Assembly (NCBI GenBank): GCA_905178155.1
Contig: CAJINV010000001.1
Coordinates: 548,637-612,636, forward strand
Source: Amoebophrya sp. A120
Lineage: Eukaryota > Sar > Dinophyceae > Syndiniales > Amoebophryaceae
Direction of reading: 5' to 3'
DNA length: 64,000 nt
In this document: positions 45,401 through 55,279 of the stretch, in pieces
How the letters are laid out: every line of letters starts with the position of its first letter
How positions within the stretch are numbered: the stretch's first letter is position 1
Position numbers and translations under genes: made by a program
The notes under the pieces: generated by a model
The model's database searches: none
Told to the model about the DNA's origin: nothing
The model's input: only the letters and a program-made list of their open reading frames with translations

Positions 45401-45501
45401 AGCCTTTCAACTTTGTCGATTTCGATCCTGACACATCCATAGCCATCGCCGTCCTCGTAGTCGTCGTAGGCCACGTTCTTCACGCGGCGCGTGGAGGCCA
45501 T
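42491..45501 (-). CDS. HBS1-like translational GTPase (eEF1A/eRF3 superfamily)
   Basis: The protein is about 813 aa. Exons (minus): 45442-45501, 44108-45134, 42491-43852. The N-terminus MASTRRVKNVAYDDYEDGDG resembles HBS1 starts. A Trp/acidic patch (WDEEEDWGNEDWGEQ) and a long Ala/Ser-rich linker follow. The GTPase domain shows G1 GHVDAGKST, G2 RARGVTVEM, G3 DAPGH and G4 NKMD. Domains II and III follow, with a low-complexity insert, ending FERVVLRAQGVSVAAGRV. HBS1 works with Pelota/Dom34 to rescue stalled ribosomes. The N-terminal motif and the KHFETDHFHVTILDAPGH context favour HBS1 over eRF3 or eEF1A. Intron 1 is a type J element; intron 2 is GT-AG. Confidence 0.85.
45135..45441. mobile_element. 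Introner-like element, type J
   Basis: Long inverted ends: TATGGAAGTGTCAGAGTTGA through ATCGACAAGGTTGAA, against TTCAACTTTGTCGATTTCGA through TGACACATCCATA. Flanked by GCCAT on both sides. It lies in the HBS1-like gene. Confidence 0.9.
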
Positions 45502-46714
45502 GGTCGGTCACTGCGAGGAGAACCTGCTGATGTCTCGGGAAAACTTGAGAAGGAGAATACTAGATCGATGATGTACCGAAGTAAAAGATAGTTGCGATAC
45601 GATCACAAAATTCGCAGGGATATATAGCGACAATTAAATCAGAAACGGGCACAGTAGGTGGGGCTTAAGTTAAATAAGTTTTTTCTAACATTAGGAAAAG
45701 AAGAGTTGTATGATAAAGTAAGGGAGCTTGTATATGGGTCGGAGGAGATTTTTCTTTCGGGGGGGGGGTGCGATAGAACAGAGGTAGAAAAACACATCTA
45801 TGGGGTCATGGGGTTCGAGAGGTAAATAGGTGCTGTTCAGCGAAAAAGAACGAATGGAGCGAGATCGGAATGCTGGCAAAACAGATCGCGCGTTCTTTCT
45901 TGTTTCAAAAGCATTTCGAGCACGGGTATAAGAACTTCATCGCGTTCGAATCATCTGCGTCGTGTCTTTGTTAGAGATTCTTGCTTTGCTGTAGACCGAT
46001 GCTTGCGAAGCTAAGTAAGCAGAACACCGAACATGGAGCGGCGCGACTATTTCTCGCCCGGGCGTCAGCTATACGGCGCTTGACATACGCCGCGGTCGCG
46101 GATGCTAGGCTGGCATATCGGTGCCCGGTCGCGCTCGCCCGCACGCGAGCACCCGAGGCCGGGGCGGCCTCGACGGCCGCAACCCGGCGGCGCGGAGCCC
46201 GGAAACATCCAGCAAAAGCGCGAGTGCGAAGCCGCACCGGCACCGCCCGAAGCGCTGCACTTTACAGCCGACGCCGGAACAGCGCGGAGCAAGCGTGATG
46301 ATGCGCTAAACCCGATCGGCGGGGGGGGGGGGGGGGGGGGCATAAAAAACCGCCCGGCGCACCACCGAGCATCCCCGGAACCGCTTTCCCTGCGGCCTAA
46401 ACACACAAACTCGAGAAGCGAAGGCTGCCCCCCTCCGCGGAGCGCGGCGCACGCGAATCGCAGCAGATCACAAAGGTGCCAGCCCCTTAACGTGGGCGGG
46501 ACCCAGATCCGTTTCTTGGGACGTCGGAGATGGTCCCGCATTTGGAAGGGGGGGGACAAGGGAGGGGCCACAAAAAGTGAGCAAATCGCCGCCCGATCAG
46601 TGCGAAGAAAATAAAGAGAATGGGGACCATAATGCGTGGCCATACAGCTAAGCCCTTGCAGATGGGGGTCGTATTTGGCACCACATAGGTTAACACCACA
46701 TAAGAATGATTTGG
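45502..46714. other. Strand-switch region with GC-rich segment and G20 run
   Basis: Genes to the left read leftward from here, and genes to the right read rightward. About 46020-46600 is markedly GC-rich and contains an uninterrupted run of 20 G at 46321-46340. No RNA gene or coding region could be recognised. The divergent promoter for both blocks may lie here. Confidence 0.5.
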
Positions 46715-46781
46715 TATGCATTGGGTAGCAGGACCTAGATCGGATCACGACCACGGTGTCACGATTCGTATCTGTTTTTCT
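46715..46781 (+). repeat. Split direct repeat Q, copy 1
   Basis: Matches 47578-47644 at all but one position (GATCACGACC versus GATCACGGCC). Confidence 0.9.
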
Positions 46782-47297
46782 AGGTTACACGGCCTCACCG
46801 ACCGTGCCCCTGCAGGTGTGTCTCCCGTGGAAATGTTGTTGTTGGTTGGCAGTAAGCTGTAAGACAAAGGAGGCAGTCAGCGTTGGAAGTGTCTGTAGAG
46901 TCGGAGTGCAGTTGAGAGCAAGTAGGAGGCAAGAGTAGTAGCGCACGCGGTTGCGCAGTTGGAAGCATGTAGAAATCAGGTTGGCACCGTGGAAGGCGTC
47001 AGCGCTGCTGCTTGGCGGGCCGGTTGTTCCTCGTCTTGTCGAGGATCACCCCGTCGGTGGTGCGCTCTTGTTAGTCGCGTGCAGTGCTTGCACATGCATG
47101 CGTGGCTATGCGGAGTGCTGCTTCTTAGGCTCGCCTGAGCAGCAGCGGCTCACGCCGCCATTCGAGGGTCGTTGGTACCTCGGCGCCCGCGGTTGTCACG
47201 TAGGTAGCACCGTCCCCCTTCGTCGAGCGGTGGTGGGAGCGTCTCCTGGGTGTGCCTCAGTCGGCACCCTCTCCTTGGGAGAGCGGCGATGGCAAAA

Positions 47298-47483
47298 GGA
47301 CGCTCCCGTCGTGGTACCGCGATCTCGTAGCGATCGCGCCGTGATGATCTCCCGTTGCTGCCTGCTCGGTGCGGCAGCCGGTCGTGCGCTCGGCGATTCT
47401 CATGGGACCAGGAGACGTGCATACCAATCAGTAAAGCCAGAAAGAGAGTAAGAACAAATACCACATACAAAAGGAGAATAAAT
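47298..47483 (+). repeat. Split direct repeat P, copy 1 (two blocks contiguous)
   Basis: Block 1 (47298-47352) matches 53878-53932. Block 2 (47353-47483) matches 55149-55279 with a few substitutions. Here they touch directly. Confidence 0.9.
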
Positions 47484-47577
47484 TAGCAGGCGAGGAACGA
47501 GATCGCGGATTTATTCCACTTTGAACGTGCGTAAGAGTGAAAAACACATGCTGCACGCGTGCGCGTGCCTGTATATG

Positions 47578-47644
47578 TATGCATTGGGTAGCAGGACCTA
47601 GATCGGATCACGGCCACGGTGTCACGATTCGTATCTGTTTTTCT
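47578..47644 (+). repeat. Split direct repeat Q, copy 2
   Basis: It ends 23 bp before the recombinase ATG and may carry its promoter. Confidence 0.9.
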
Positions 47645-47667
47645 CCCACCCACCCACTCCTTGTAAG

Positions 47668-49074
47668 ATGTTAAGCGACGACGACAGTGATCTGGCTGCA
47701 GAGTTGAAGCAGCAAGCGCAGAAGAACGTAGAGTCGTACGACTCGCTTGTCACGGCATTCGGAGAAAGGCGGGCCGAAGCAGCCCTGCGGGCGTACACCG
47801 CGACCGGCAGTAGGCTGGAGCCCGGGTCTGTGGCGAGCTCGTCAGCGCTCCCCAGTGCGCTGTATACGCACCAGCAGATATGCGGTAAACCACCGGCAGA
47901 AAGTAAAGCAGGCGTGATGTGGCTGAAGCCAGCGCAGGCGCATCACCTCCTCGGTCAACTGTCGAAGCTGAAGTTTGTCACACAGCACACGGAGAGCGGG
48001 AAACTCATCGGAGTCAGCGTAACGCAGAAGGTTGACCCGTTTGCGAGGTCCATGTCGTGCGACATCCCGAAGAGTTTGTTTTTGGAAAGAGCAGCAGAAG
48101 GCCAGCAGCATCTGCACGAGCTGTTTTCTGGGGCCACGAAAGACGCAGTGTCGAACGCGCAGAGCAAAATGCAGTTAGCTTTGGAAATAGCGTCAGACCC
48201 GCTGCAGCTGAAGACGGCGCTGGACGCACTGGACGGTATGGCGAGTACGCGCAAAGCGGATGAAAATAGGGACTCTAGAGTTAAAAGATACTTGCGCACT
48301 GCAGGCCAGCTCCCCTACTTATTGTGGTCGTGCGACTCTGTCCGTAGTTACATAGGGGTCTGCATGACTGCCGGCTACGCCAGCACTCAGCCTGCAGCGC
48401 GTGACGTTTTACAAGACAAAAGAAGTAGGCTGAATGAAGAAGAGGCGAGCGCCATTGAGAAAACGCTGAGTACACTTGTGAGGAGAGGCTTTCTTGGGAG
48501 GAAGAAACAAAAAAGCCCGTTAACTATTACGCACATACATAAGTACTGCAGCAGTGGCGCCCTACAGTTCAAAGAAGCAATTGTTTTGTTAATGGCATGG
48601 TGCGGAGCACTCAGAAAAAGCGAAGTACTGAAGTTAGACATCTACGGCAGAGGGGGAAAGGGTCTGATCATGTTAAAATGCGAAGGAAGAGATCTCGCGC
48701 TGAACTTCCAAGAAGCCAGCACTAAGGTTAATGCCTACAGCGTAGTACGCATTAAATGCGTCTGTGAGCAATTAAAAGCGTTGAACTACCCCCGTTATTA
48801 TTGTACATGTCAGCTTCGTCACATGCTACCACATCTCACACGTGAAGAGTTAGACGCTTCCAAAATCATGAAGCATGTTTTCACCGAGGCAGAAGTCGCT
48901 AGCCATAGTTGGCGCATAGGGGCAGCGTGCCGCCTTTATCTTAATAAGGTAGAGCCGCTCCGTGTTGTCATACACTGTCGCTGGAGCAATCTCCAAATGT
49001 TGTTATATTATATCCGGTCCATTCCGTATGTGTCGAAAGAAATGTTCGTAGATCTTGACTCTGCTGGCATCTAG
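47668..49074 (+). CDS. Tyrosine recombinase of the retrotransposon
   Basis: An uninterrupted frame of 468 codons from ATG at 47668. The C-terminal catalytic domain shows the family's spaced residues: Arg in WCGALRKSEVLKL, the HxxR box in HSWRIGAACRLYL, then HCRWSNLQMLLYYIRS, which supplies the His/Trp position and a Tyr candidate nucleophile. The N-terminal 250 residues should form the core-binding and helical region (EKTLSTLVRRGFLGRK, THIHKYCSSGALQFKEAIVL). In DIRS-like elements this enzyme integrates the circular cDNA in place of a DDE integrase. The intact frame suggests recent activity. It lies first in the element, before the Gag-like and RT genes. Confidence 0.86.
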   Translation: MLSDDDSDLAAELKQQAQKNVESYDSLVTAFGERRAEAALRAYTATGSRLEPGSVASSSALPSALYTHQQICGKPPAESKAGVMWLKPAQAHHLLGQLSKLKFVTQHTESGKLIGVSVTQKVDPFARSMSCDIPKSLFLERAAEGQQHLHELFSGATKDAVSNAQSKMQLALEIASDPLQLKTALDALDGMASTRKADENRDSRVKRYLRTAGQLPYLLWSCDSVRSYIGVCMTAGYASTQPAARDVLQDKRSRLNEEEASAIEKTLSTLVRRGFLGRKKQKSPLTITHIHKYCSSGALQFKEAIVLLMAWCGALRKSEVLKLDIYGRGGKGLIMLKCEGRDLALNFQEASTKVNAYSVVRIKCVCEQLKALNYPRYYCTCQLRHMLPHLTREELDASKIMKHVFTEAEVASHSWRIGAACRLYLNKVEPLRVVIHCRWSNLQMLLYYIRSIPYVSKEMFVDLDSAGI

Positions 49075-49281
49075 TTGTACATGTATAGTGGGAAAATGTA
49101 AAATTGGGAAATGTAAAGAAGTTGGCGCATCTGTGTCTCCATGAAGATTGCGTGTTCGTATTGGTCCGCTGGGCCGCGTTCATTCTCGTCGTCAGTTGTA
49201 GTTTGAAAAAAAGCCGCGCGCTCAATCAAAACCGTAGGGAAGAGAGATTTAAGTAAAGAAGAAAGCGTGAAGAAACTCAAG

Positions 49282-50629
49282 ATGGCTGCAGCACCAGGTC
49301 CGAACGTCGCGGCTGCCGCGATGGCTGCGGGTACATGTTTGTTGGCTATAATGCAAATCGTTGTTGCGAATGTGTAATCAGGTCAAAGCAATCATGGCTT
49401 CTGTCAAAGTAATAAATAAACTTACCACACAGTAGGCGGCGAAGGAGCGGAAGCGCGTCGTCTGACCGACTTCCTGGCGCAGAACGAGGACACCATCGCG
49501 GTGGCGCACAACAATTCGCAGCTCAGTATTCCGGAGATGAAGCCGTCCAAGGCGAACTTCTCGCGTGCCTGTAAGCATGTCAACGAGAAGACCGCTGCGG
49601 AGCTTGGTATTGTTTTTTTCATGATGTAAAAAAATGATGCGTGAAACTGCATGTGAGCATGACATGTTGGAAATGACAAATGTGCATATTCCTCTCGGCT
49701 TCATCTCCTCAGGTCGCATCTGGAAGACTGGGATGAACGCGGAAGGCGAGTCGTGCAAGAACCCGTGCAGTGTGACCTCGTTGCTCAGCGCGCTGTCGGC
49801 GAAAATCCACCGTGACAACGAGGCCGTGCTCAACACCACCAAGCGCGACGCCATCTTGAGTCAGTTCTCCTTGGCCGTGAACGCCTACGATGTGGAGACG
49901 GCCACGAAGGCCATGGGTAACATCCTGATGAAAAGCGACGCCATCACCAGTGATGAAGCGCAGCCCGGGACGACCTGGATCCAGCGTTTTCGCATCTACT
50001 TCAGCGAGGCCCGCTTCGCCAAGTCCTGGCAGGAGGAGTTGACGCGCCTGAAGCAGGTCAAAGAGGGTGTGGGCGAAGTGAACAAGAAGTCGCAGGAGAA
50101 TTTTGCGGAGCAGGAGAAGAAGTTGCAGGCTATCTTGGACAAGATCCAGCAAGCGCAGTCGTCGTACAACGCCTCCTACCAGAAGAACGGGCAGAACAAA
50201 GGCCAGTGTTACTTAATCGTGTGCAGTATTGGTTCTTTTGTGTCTACACGTGGAAACATTGAAAAATGATGACGCGGTTGTTTCCTCAAGCTGACCTGCG
50301 GCAGCCCGTGCTGCCTGCTCGTCATGCATCCTTCGGCGCCGTCTGACCATGAGTACAAATGTCGTAAAACTGCAGCACGGTCCAGCATCACATGTTAATC
50401 GTAAAAAAATGACTGTCAAGGTACCGGCAAGTACGGCAAGAACTCCAAGGGCGCGCTCAAGCCCTTGCGCCACACCTTCATGTGCAACGGCGGCGTCTGC
50501 ACAATGGAGGATTGCAAGTACAAGCACCCGGCCCGTGGCGAGATCAGCCAGGCCGACTGGGAGAAGATCAAGGCCGGCAAGTTCGCGGCCAAATTCGGCA
50601 ACGTGGAGCACGAGTCGTGGTGCAAGTAA
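49282..50629 (+). CDS. Gag-like nucleocapsid candidate with a Cys3His motif, three introns
   Basis: The protein is about 306 aa. Exons: 49282-49330, 49433-49606, 49713-50201, 50421-50629. All joins are phase 1; introns 1 and 2 are GT-AG and intron 3 appears to be GC-AG. The start is Ala-rich (MAAAPGPNVAAAAMAAG). The middle is helical (LTDFLAQNEDTIAVAHNNSQ, SVTSLLSALSAKIHRDNEAV) and ends in a coiled coil (QENFAEQEKKLQAILDKIQQ). The C-terminal domain has MCNGGVCTMEDCKYKHP, a Cx4Cx4Cx3H zinc-binding motif, then SQADWEKIKAGKFAAKFGN. Position, coiled coil and C-terminal zinc motif suggest a Gag/nucleocapsid role, but I see no direct homology. Introns are unusual in a retroelement gene, so it might be a captured host gene. 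Confidence 0.6.
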
Positions 50630-51371
50630 ATGCAGGAGTGTGGCGAGGGTGTGCTTTGAGCGCGCCCTCTGGTGGTTGCGGCATGTCAGGCAGTGTGCGT
50701 CAGAATGAATTTAGAAAGTCAAACTATATTTATCAATTGTTAAATGTCAAATCACGACGCACAGTCTTTTTTGTGTACGCACACTACTGGCATGTCGCCA
50801 TGATGATGTTGTAAGATTTTTTCTGTATTTTTATTCCTCCAAGAGGGCATGGAAGTAGATGTCAGGACACAAGATAAAGAGCAGGCTGTGGAACACGTTT
50901 GTGCCGGATTGTTGAAATTGTTATCCTCTGTTACTGACTGTCAGCTACACCTTGAAAAGAAAATCGAAGTACACGGAAAAAAGACCACGCAGTGTAGCCA
51001 CAGTGCGCAGCGTGGCATGGTCAGGTCAGCTCCTGTTCGACAGCAGTTACAGCAGCAGTCGGTTGTAATTGCACAAGCATGCAAGAGTCGGCTGAAGTAA
51101 GAAAAGCAGAAGGAAGGCCAGACAATCGGTAGCATCGGTCAGGGGGAAATCAAAACGGCAAAGGGGGCAAAGTATACAGCAAATGCGCAGTAAGTGTAGT
51201 ATCCTCTCACAGCCATTTTACAAGACATACAAGTTAGCACCGCATAAGTAAACCTCCGGATACCGTTTTATTTGTCACATCTGCACTTGTAAGAAGCTAA
51301 CTTCTCGCTTCACAGCCGTTAGTAATTTACATTGATCACAGTTTCCAGCAAGCACCACTTACAGTTACACC
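50630..51371. other. Spacer between Gag-like and RT genes
   Basis: Holds an 83-codon plus-strand frame (50849-51100) with no recognisable domain; no methyltransferase, which many DIRS-like elements carry, is evident here or elsewhere. Confidence 0.45.
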
Positions 51372-53689
51372 ATGAAGTTACCCACGGAAAAAGATGTCTA
51401 CAATGTGATGAAACGTGTGCAGGTCGACCTCCTTAGGCGACACCCATTTGACACGGCACAAGATTTGCCTAACCCAGCGGAATTGAGCGAGGACTTGTTG
51501 AAAGAACGACATGAGCAGATCAAGAAGTGGCACGCAGAGGCGAAACAGAGATCGGCAGAATTGTTCTTGCAAGTCGACCCGCGCATCAGGAAGCCGAAAG
51601 TGTGTGCAGAACTCGGTTTCTGGGAGTCGCTGGGTTCGCGGTTCCATCCCAGCGATCCCACCGCTTGGGAAGTGTGGTTACACGGCCTCGATATGATCGG
51701 GCCGTGTAAAGTGGACAGCAGTTGGAGTCCGAGGAAGAAGAAGGATAAAATGTGTGATCCTGTGGAGAGTTTCACCCCCAGTAAAGTTGTGCAGGAAGTG
51801 TTAAAGGGGAACCACCGAAGACCGCCGTGGAGCGATGCAGATATCAAGTTGGTGTGGGAGCGGAGCCTGGCGGAAACGGCGGTGGTAGAGGAGCTCGGGT
51901 ACGAGCTGTTAGAAGGCCCGTTTACCATACCGGAGAACATAGCGGATGACAAGGAAGCGCAGGAGAAGGCGTTTTATGGCTATCGCCGCTTTCCGCGCCA
52001 CCAGACGCGGAGAGTCCGGCTGATAGACCCGGCGGCGGCAGCGAGTAGATGTTCGCCTTTAAGTAAGCGGGTACCTATTCCCGGCGCGCTGGACATTTTA
52101 ACCAACGCCGCGGTGGCGGCGGACCCCTCCTGCGTTGGAAAAGGAGTGCCGCGACACAGCAAAGCAGTTTTGAAGCGGTGCAGAGCCGACGAGAGGAAGT
52201 ACGAGAAGGCGTTCTTGACGTACGTCAAGGAAGGTAAGAACGAGCTCGACTCCAGTGTGTTGAAAGATGGTGTGAAGGTGCCGGAGTACAGCGAGAAGCC
52301 CGTGTTTGCAGATTGTGGAGGAGCGGGACATAACCGGAAGAAGCGGAGGTCTTGTAACACAATTCTCAATAAAATTGAAATTGTGTTGCTTGATATCGCC
52401 AAGTGTTACAATAGCCTCATGATCCGGCCGGACCACCAGAAGTTTAGCACGGTGCTTGTGTGGAATCCAGAAACGTCGCGGCACGACTATTTTCTGGCCA
52501 AGTCGGCGATATTCGGGTCGCGCCACAGTGTTACCGGGTGGTGCCGGCCGGGGAAGCTGATCAGGTCGGTCCTGCGGCACCACTACGGGTTGAACAGCGA
52601 CGACTACGTGGACGACTTCCCCAACTTTGTCCCGCTGGGACTTGGGGAGTTGGTGCGGGACATGATGTTGGAGCTGCTTGTCATGCTTGGCCTTCCGGCC
52701 ATGCATGACAAGGTCAAGGTGGGACAGGTGTTGGAGGTGCTGGGCTTGCTGTTTGACGTGGCAGAGGCGGCGCCAACAGTAGCGGTCACGGAGCAGAAGA
52801 AGCAGCAGATAGTCGGGGCATGTGAAAAGGCGTTGAAAGAAGGAGTGTTAGACGCAGCGGACGGCAATGAACTCCTCGGCAGGTTAACCTACGTCCTTGC
52901 TGCAGTAGCAGACCGGGCCTTAAGCCCGGTCTTGCGGCCGATAAGAGTGCATTTGTCCCGGGAAGAACTGCAGATCACAAACGCGGTTGCCGCAGCACTG
53001 CACGCCGCGAAGTATGTGATGACCTTACCGTTGAAACGCGCGGTTGGATTCGAAGATGCGTCAGTGTGCAGCGCGTTGCTGTACACTGACGCACAGTGGA
53101 GTAACAAACACGGCGTACTGGCGGCAGTAATAGTAGAAGGAAATAAATTTCGGTGCGTTTGGGAGAGCGTCACAGCGGACATGTTGCATCCGGACTACAA
53201 GCTGTCTCCTATCAACGTGCTGGAGACGTTGACAGCGCCCTTGGCGCTCCAGTTCTATGCAAAATCCCTTTCAGGGAAGCGGTTTGACCATGGTATCGAT
53301 AACAAATGCGCGCAGGAATGTTTGTTACAGCAGGGGAAATGCCGGAAGGAACAGCAGTGGATCTACAACCGGTTGGCAGCGGAATTTTGGTCTGTGGTGG
53401 CGAGGTGGAAAGGAATATGATGCCGTGGAACACCCGCGCTCCCTCCGACTTCAATCTGGCGGATTATCCGACGCGATCGGAAAAGATGCAGGTGCTGAAG
53501 AAGTTTATGCCAAATTTATTTTGTGAAGAAGTTGAAGGCTTTGGCATGAAGGAGTATTTGAGGAAATTACTGCTCGGGCAGGTGTCTGAAGGTGTGACTA
53601 AGCTCGCAGAAATCATGGTGACTAGTTCCAAGAAAGATGACAGCTGTGCAGATCTGGGTGTAGATTCATCGGATGGAGATTGTGTGTAG
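51372..53689 (+). CDS. Reverse transcriptase-RNase H, with a reading-frame break in RNase H
   Basis: The main frame is 682 codons (51372-53420). RT motifs: LLDIAKCYNSLMIRPDHQKF (catalytic Asp), YFLAKSAIFGSRHSVTGW, then SDDYVDDFPNF with the YVDD catalytic box. RNase H follows with LLYTDAQWSNKHGVLAAVIV and DHGIDNKCAQECLLQQ. The frame stops soon after FWSVVARWKGI, but an overlapping frame (53306-53689) continues with MPWNTRAPSDFNLADYPTR, which corresponds to the WxxRxPSxxNxADxPSR end of DIRS-type RNase H, and then about 70 more residues. So either a programmed frameshift lies near 53380-53420 or the copy carries a small indel. The N-terminal 330 residues are uncharacterised. Confidence 0.85.
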
Positions 53690-53877
53690 ATCGTGTTTTT
53701 TTTTTTTATGGCTTTTTGTGATAATCGCAGCTGACAGTGTGATGGTGTGTGCAGTCTCTCGCGTAGCCGATGCATGCGTATCGCGGCTCGCTTCTTCGCT
53801 GTCAGCGCACGAGCCGTTGTCCAAGATCATCACGTGGATATCAGAAGCAGAGTGGCAAAAGTGTAGCAGAGTGGAGC

Positions 53878-53932
53878 GGACGCTCCCGTCGTGGTGCCGC
53901 GATCTCGTAGCGATCGCGCCGTGATGATCTCC
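53878..53932 (+). repeat. Split direct repeat P, copy 2, block 1
   Basis: Matches 47298-47352. About 1.2 kb separates it from its block 2. Confidence 0.88.
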
Positions 53933-55148
53933 TAGAGCGGCGAGGGACGAGCCCGCCGTTTTATTCTGGCGACGGGCGTGGAGATAGGCCCAAACGGGCC
54001 ACCCTGGTGGTGCTGCCAGGCTGGTGCCTGGCCTTAGTTCTGTACTATTCTGCCCTTTCTGGGCCATTTTGTGTTGATGGAGGGTGCTGCAAGTGCAGCT
54101 ACACCTCCAGAAAAGGGCAGCAGGGAGATTTACCTTCGCAGCATCGTTGCTGCGTGGTTTTTCTCTCCCACCCCTCCCACCCTTGCGCACGGTTGCTGCA
54201 ATATTTTTGTCCCGTAGCACTTCTGTGATCAGGACCTGTCCTGGATTTCTCTTGGCTGCAGTTTCATTTGCGGCTTGGGTTTTTTGCGCTGTTTCAGTTT
54301 TCTGTTGTTCGCCCACATTTCTTGCGGGGCGCACTAAAGATTCCCCCGGAGTCACCGCAGGATGCGCGCCCCGGGAGACAGCAGTTGCTACAACTGGTGC
54401 AAGTAGTCTCGCTTGTTTACATCATTAGGACAGGATGCGCGAGCCGTGTCAGCTGGGTAGTTGCTGGCGTTTTTGGGATGCACATACTGGCCGGTCTACC
54501 ATGACCTCTCAGCGGATCTTCGCCGCGAGGGCGCTGTCACTCTACCCGCAGAGGCGTCGTGTAGTCATGCTCTGGATTGGCTCTTATTAGGGTGTTGGGG
54601 CTGGACTGTCTGTGCACAGTTCCTCAGCATGTTGGGCAGGTGCTCACAGTTGCCCCACATGCGTCAGTAGTTTTAAGCGCAGGGTGTTGCGCTTTTCATT
54701 TCAGGGAAGCGCTGCGCTGCGACTCTTTGTCCCTGGTTTCAGCCTCTGTTGCTCTTTATTGCTACACCATTTTCTGACGTGTGGACGTCACCTGCGTTTC
54801 GCGCTGTGTGCGGGCGCGAGTACTTGTTGGCGTAGGTTCGTAGATTGAGCACGCCGTAGGTGTGCCGGGAGTGGCGCTTGCGCTGTTCTCCCGCGGCACA
54901 CACTCTTGCAGCTCTGGAGAGCGGTTCGACGCTTGGTCGGCCTTCGGTTGAAGCTCATTGGGGGTTCCTTTTCTTGGATCTCTTTCGTGTTTTGGTGCCA
55001 ACCCCCCCGCGTGCGGCTTTTGGTGCCGCTTTTTGGGCTTTCTCGCTTCAGTCGATGGTCGACTGCGCTTCGCCCCGCTTTCCGGGCGCTGCTTCTCATC
55101 AGGGCCAGACGGTGTGCCATTCTACTAGCCGCGTCGCACAGAATAAAA
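53933..55148. other. 1.2-kb segment inserted inside repeat P copy 2, bracketed by an inverted repeat
   Basis: The left copy of P has no such segment. CGTTTTATTCTGGCGACGGG (53957-53976) is inverted at 55129-55150 with small differences. A near-perfect hairpin, GTGTGCCGGGAG / CTCCCGCGGCACAC, lies at about 54866-54903. No convincing coding frame. It may be an internal complementary region of the retroelement, or a secondary insertion. Confidence 0.55.
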
Positions 55149-55279
55149 CGTTGCTGCCTGCTCGGTGCGGCAGCCGGTCGCGCGCTCGGCGATTCTCATG
55201 GGACCAGGAGACGTGCATACCAATCAGCAAAGCCAGAAAGAGAGTAAGAACAAACACCACATACAGAAGGAGAATAAAT
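55149..55279 (+). repeat. Split direct repeat P, copy 2, block 2 (right end of element)
   Basis: Matches 47353-47483 over 131 bp, ending GGAGAATAAAT in both copies. Confidence 0.9.

Larger units (their letters stand above)
46715..55279 (+). mobile_element. Tyrosine-recombinase retrotransposon (DIRS/Ngaro-like) with split direct repeats
   Basis: Repeat Q (67 bp, TATGCATTGGGTAGCAGGAC...) occurs at 46715-46781 and 47578-47644. Repeat P consists of a 55-bp and a 131-bp block, contiguous at 47298-47483 but separated at 53878-53932 and 55149-55279. The order is Q1, unique DNA, P1, Q2, recombinase, Gag-like gene, RT-RNase H, P2. There are no long terminal repeats. Split direct repeats with a tyrosine recombinase define the Ngaro/PAT group of DIRS-like elements, which integrate through a circular intermediate. 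An alternative is two elements side by side, the left one an internally deleted 769-bp derivative. No introner element has entered this 8.6 kb. Confidence 0.78.

Noticed and set aside
46620-46700. GTGGCCATACAGCTAAGCCC, faintly like parts of 5S rRNA
   Set aside because: Only two short stretches match and in the wrong spacing. No 5S secondary structure is possible.
46715-55279. Interpretation as an LTR retrotransposon
   Set aside because: No long terminal repeats, no protease or DDE integrase. A tyrosine recombinase and split direct repeats are present instead.
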